A DNA stretch of 64,000 bases from Algorimicrobium algoritergicola (GTDB lineage: Bacteria; Bacteroidota; Bacteroidia; Flavobacteriales; Flavobacteriaceae), in contig NZ_VSKL01000002.1 of assembly GCF_008086165.1 (NCBI RefSeq), forward strand, positions 1-64,000. The letters are read 5' to 3'. How positions within the stretch are numbered: the stretch's first letter is position 1; every line of letters starts with the position of its first letter. The notes under the pieces were generated by a model that was not told the origin of the DNA, ran no database searches, and saw only the letters and a program-made list of their open reading frames with translations. Both the position numbers and the translations under genes were made by a program. Positions 62,053 to 64,000 of the stretch are shown here, one piece after another.

Positions 62053-63003
62053 TTACAGCATTTTGGCTTCATCGTGAAAATTATAGCCATTTAAGAGGTC
62101 ATTTATAGCCATTTTTCGCTTACCTGGTAATTTCAATGCATCAATAAAAATATAACCATCTGTGACGGCCACTTTTAGTGTTTTTTTGCTGGCGATTATT
62201 TGTCCTTTTGAATAGTTATGTTCGGCTATTTCTTTATGAGTTTCGTAAATTTTAATTTCTAATGTTTCTTCATTATTATTTAAATAACACCATGCAGAAG
62301 GATACGGATTTAAACCACGTACCTTATTATGTATAGTTTCTATGGAATCATTCCAATCTATTTTACAATTATCCCGATTTAGTTTGTTGGCTTCTTTTAA
62401 TTCATTGGTATTTGGTTGCGGTGTGGTTTCAACGGTGCCATTTTCAATGCGTTTTAAAGTGTCAATAACTAATTCACTACCTGTATGCATCAACTTATCA
62501 TGTAAGGTGCCTACATGGTCTGTTTCTTCTATGGCAACTGCTTTCTGCATTATCATATCACCTGTATCAATTTTATCATCTATAAAGAAGGTAGAAACAC
62601 CGGTTTCCGTTTCGCCATTTATAATAGCCCAGTTTATTGGTGCAGCACCTCGATAGTTGGGTAATAAGGATGCATGCAAGTTAAAAGTGCCTAAAGCTGG
62701 CATCTGCCAAACGGCTTGCGGTAACATTCTAAATGCTACAACTACTTGAACATGAGCTTGAAGTGCTTGTAGGGTTTCTAAAAAATCAGGATCTTTTAAA
62801 TTGGTAGGTTGTAAAATATGCAAACCTTGCTTTTGTGCGTATTGCTTAACGGCTGACTCGTTAATTTTTCGGCCACGTCCTGCTGGTTTATCAGGAGCGG
62901 TTATTACACCAACTACTTGGTAATTATTGGCAAGTATGGCGTCTAATATGGCAACAGCAAAATCTGGCGTGCCCATAAATACGATGCGTAAGTCGGTTTT
63001 CAT
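62053..63003 (-). CDS. fmt: Methionyl-tRNA formyltransferase
   Basis: 316 residues. Formyl-folate transferase core with Asn108, His110 (FNLHASLLP) and Asp146 (KIDTGDM), the catalytic residues, plus NYRGAAPINWAI; C-terminal OB-like domain (from about 210). Formylates initiator Met-tRNA. The start overlaps the end of recQ by 4 bp. Confidence 0.95.
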   Translation of the reverse strand: MKTDLRIVFMGTPDFAVAILDAILANNYQVVGVITAPDKPAGRGRKINESAVKQYAQKQGLHILQPTNLKDPDFLETLQALQAHVQVVVAFRMLPQAVWQMPALGTFNLHASLLPNYRGAAPINWAIINGETETGVSTFFIDDKIDTGDMIMQKAVAIEETDHVGTLHDKLMHTGSELVIDTLKRIENGTVETTPQPNTNELKEANKLNRDNCKIDWNDSIETIHNKVRGLNPYPSAWCYLNNNEETLEIKIYETHKEIAEHNYSKGQIIASKKTLKVAVTDGYIFIDALKLPGKRKMAINDLLNGYNFHDEAKML

Positions 63004-64000
63004 AAATGAGATAATTTATAGGTATTAATAGTGGTTACTATAATAATATGATGTTCTAATAATAATTTCAGAGCGTTGTGAATGTCTTTCTCTGGGTATC
63101 CTAATGCTTCTGTTAATGTTCTAGATGAGCAGTCCGTTGCTTCTAATTTGGTAATAATGGCGTTTTTTATGGTTTTAAAATCCGCAGGTGCTTTCTTTTT
63201 GTTTTTTCGTTCAACACAAACCGAACAAATTCCACAATCGTTCACATCTTTTTCGCCAAAATAGGTGAGGAGTTGGACACTTTTACAAATGGTATTGTTT
63301 GAAATATATTTTAAAACATCAGATACTTGCTTATGTTTTAACTGGTTCTGCTGATTAATAATATGTGTAATCCTATTGATGGTTTTATCATCTTCACGAG
63401 GTTCTAAAAACGTGACTTGCGCATCGGTTTTAGAAATTTGCAAACTAATAATGTCATCTTTTTCAAGTTTTTCTAAAGCTTGAATTAATTGGTGTTCAGA
63501 TATAGATGCTTTTTCAGCTATTCTCGTGGTATTGACTTTTGTTTCATGTTCAAAAATTCCACCATAACTTCTTAAAATAGATTTGACAATAATATTTAAT
63601 GGCGCATGCTTACTTAAATAGTGAAATAATTGGGTGTTTGAAACGATAAATTGAACACTAGTTTGTTTATTAAATTGCTGACTTAAAGAAATAATACTGG
63701 TTCTATCTAAAGTCTGAATGGCATTGAAGGCTATAAGCGTATTAAAATTATAGGTTTTACAGAAGTGATTGAAATTAAAGTCTTCTACAAAACCAACGCC
63801 TTCACCATAAGAAATTTGAAAATAGTTGCAGAGCTTTCTGTAAACCTGTTTCATGAAATCCACACTTGGAAGTACGTTTAAAAACTGATCTTCTAATTTA
63901 CTTTTGTCGGAATTATTCTTTAAAATAACGGCAAAAGCTTTGTCGCCATTTCTACCAGCACGACCAGCTTCTTGAAAATAACTCTCCAAACTTTCAGGTA
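63000..64000 (-). CDS. recQ: ATP-dependent DNA helicase RecQ, C-terminal part (runs off right edge)
   Basis: Open to the right edge (333 codons visible); the visible part starts within motif VI (SYFQEAGRAGRNGD), so the helicase motor lies outside. Then the RecQ zinc-binding part (CKSVQLLTYFGEKDVNDCG-x-CSVC), whose order is the zinc ligand pattern C ... C-x2-C-x2-C, and winged-helix and HRDC-like pieces. Recombination and repair helicase. TTG near 63989 is an internal codon, not a start. It overlaps fmt by 4 bp. Confidence 0.92.
   Translation of the reverse strand, partial: PESLESYFQEAGRAGRNGDKAFAVILKNNSDKSKLEDQFLNVLPSVDFMKQVYRKLCNYFQISYGEGVGFVEDFNFNHFCKTYNFNTLIAFNAIQTLDRTSIISLSQQFNKQTSVQFIVSNTQLFHYLSKHAPLNIIVKSILRSYGGIFEHETKVNTTRIAEKASISEHQLIQALEKLEKDDIISLQISKTDAQVTFLEPREDDKTINRITHIINQQNQLKHKQVSDVLKYISNNTICKSVQLLTYFGEKDVNDCGICSVCVERKNKKKAPADFKTIKNAIITKLEATDCSSRTLTEALGYPEKDIHNALKLLLEHHIIIVTTINTYKLSHL

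Overview
The window is a piece of a low-GC chromosome from a member of the Bacteroidota, almost certainly a (probably marine) Flavobacteriaceae. Evidence: type IX secretion (T9SS) type A and type B C-terminal sorting domains, an SprB-like adhesin next to a PorP/SprF-like protein, B-type succinate dehydrogenase in the order CAB, a TTG-N19-TAnnTTTG promoter in front of the HU gene, and a tRNA-Met gene that does not encode its CCA end. The exact genus cannot be read from the sequence.

Layout. 1-1525: start of a large HYR-repeat secreted protein running off the left edge. 1992-7178: DoxDA-like membrane protein, GEVED-domain T9SS substrate, GH3-family acyl-adenylating enzyme, small secreted metallopeptidase. 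7595-10923: sdhCAB. 11232-15618: two tandem universal stress proteins behind a CRP/FNR-type palindrome, then a TPR histidine kinase and response regulator. 15846-17087: membrane protein and proline-tailed mini-lipoprotein around a cluster of TTGGAAA sites. 17329-24200: 1953-residue SprB-like adhesin plus PorP/SprF partner. 24276-26728: secreted nuclease-like enzyme and small secreted or membrane proteins.

26.7-47.9 kb is an accessory island: a type I restriction operon (hsdM-hsdS-zinc ribbon-DUF262-DUF262-hsdR), a run of small minus-strand membrane proteins and lipoproteins, a degenerate tRNA-like structure, a HEPN-motif protein, an XRE regulator, a three-gene HEPN operon whose genes share a repeated domain, and a second methionine aminopeptidase. 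Several of these genes have a common architecture: a short cassette-specific inverted repeat on both sides of the coding unit, preceded by a conserved upstream module of roughly 200-330 bp that contains a TTACGGnTATCCGTAA palindrome. A further copy stands in front of a parD/parE pair at 56.4-57.3 kb.

48.1-58.0 kb: a beta-helix T9SS protein, two NUDIX paralogs, and between them a scrambled region. I read this as the remains of a diversity-generating retroelement (DGR): tandem pairs of a T9SS protein and a DUF1566/Lcl target protein with hypervariable C-termini, a broken avd gene, and truncated copies, one joined to an hsdM fragment. No reverse transcriptase or template repeat lies in the window. 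58.1-64.0 kb returns to core genes: tRNA-Met, START-like protein, class IV aminotransferase, YqgE, HU, fmt and the 3' part of recQ.
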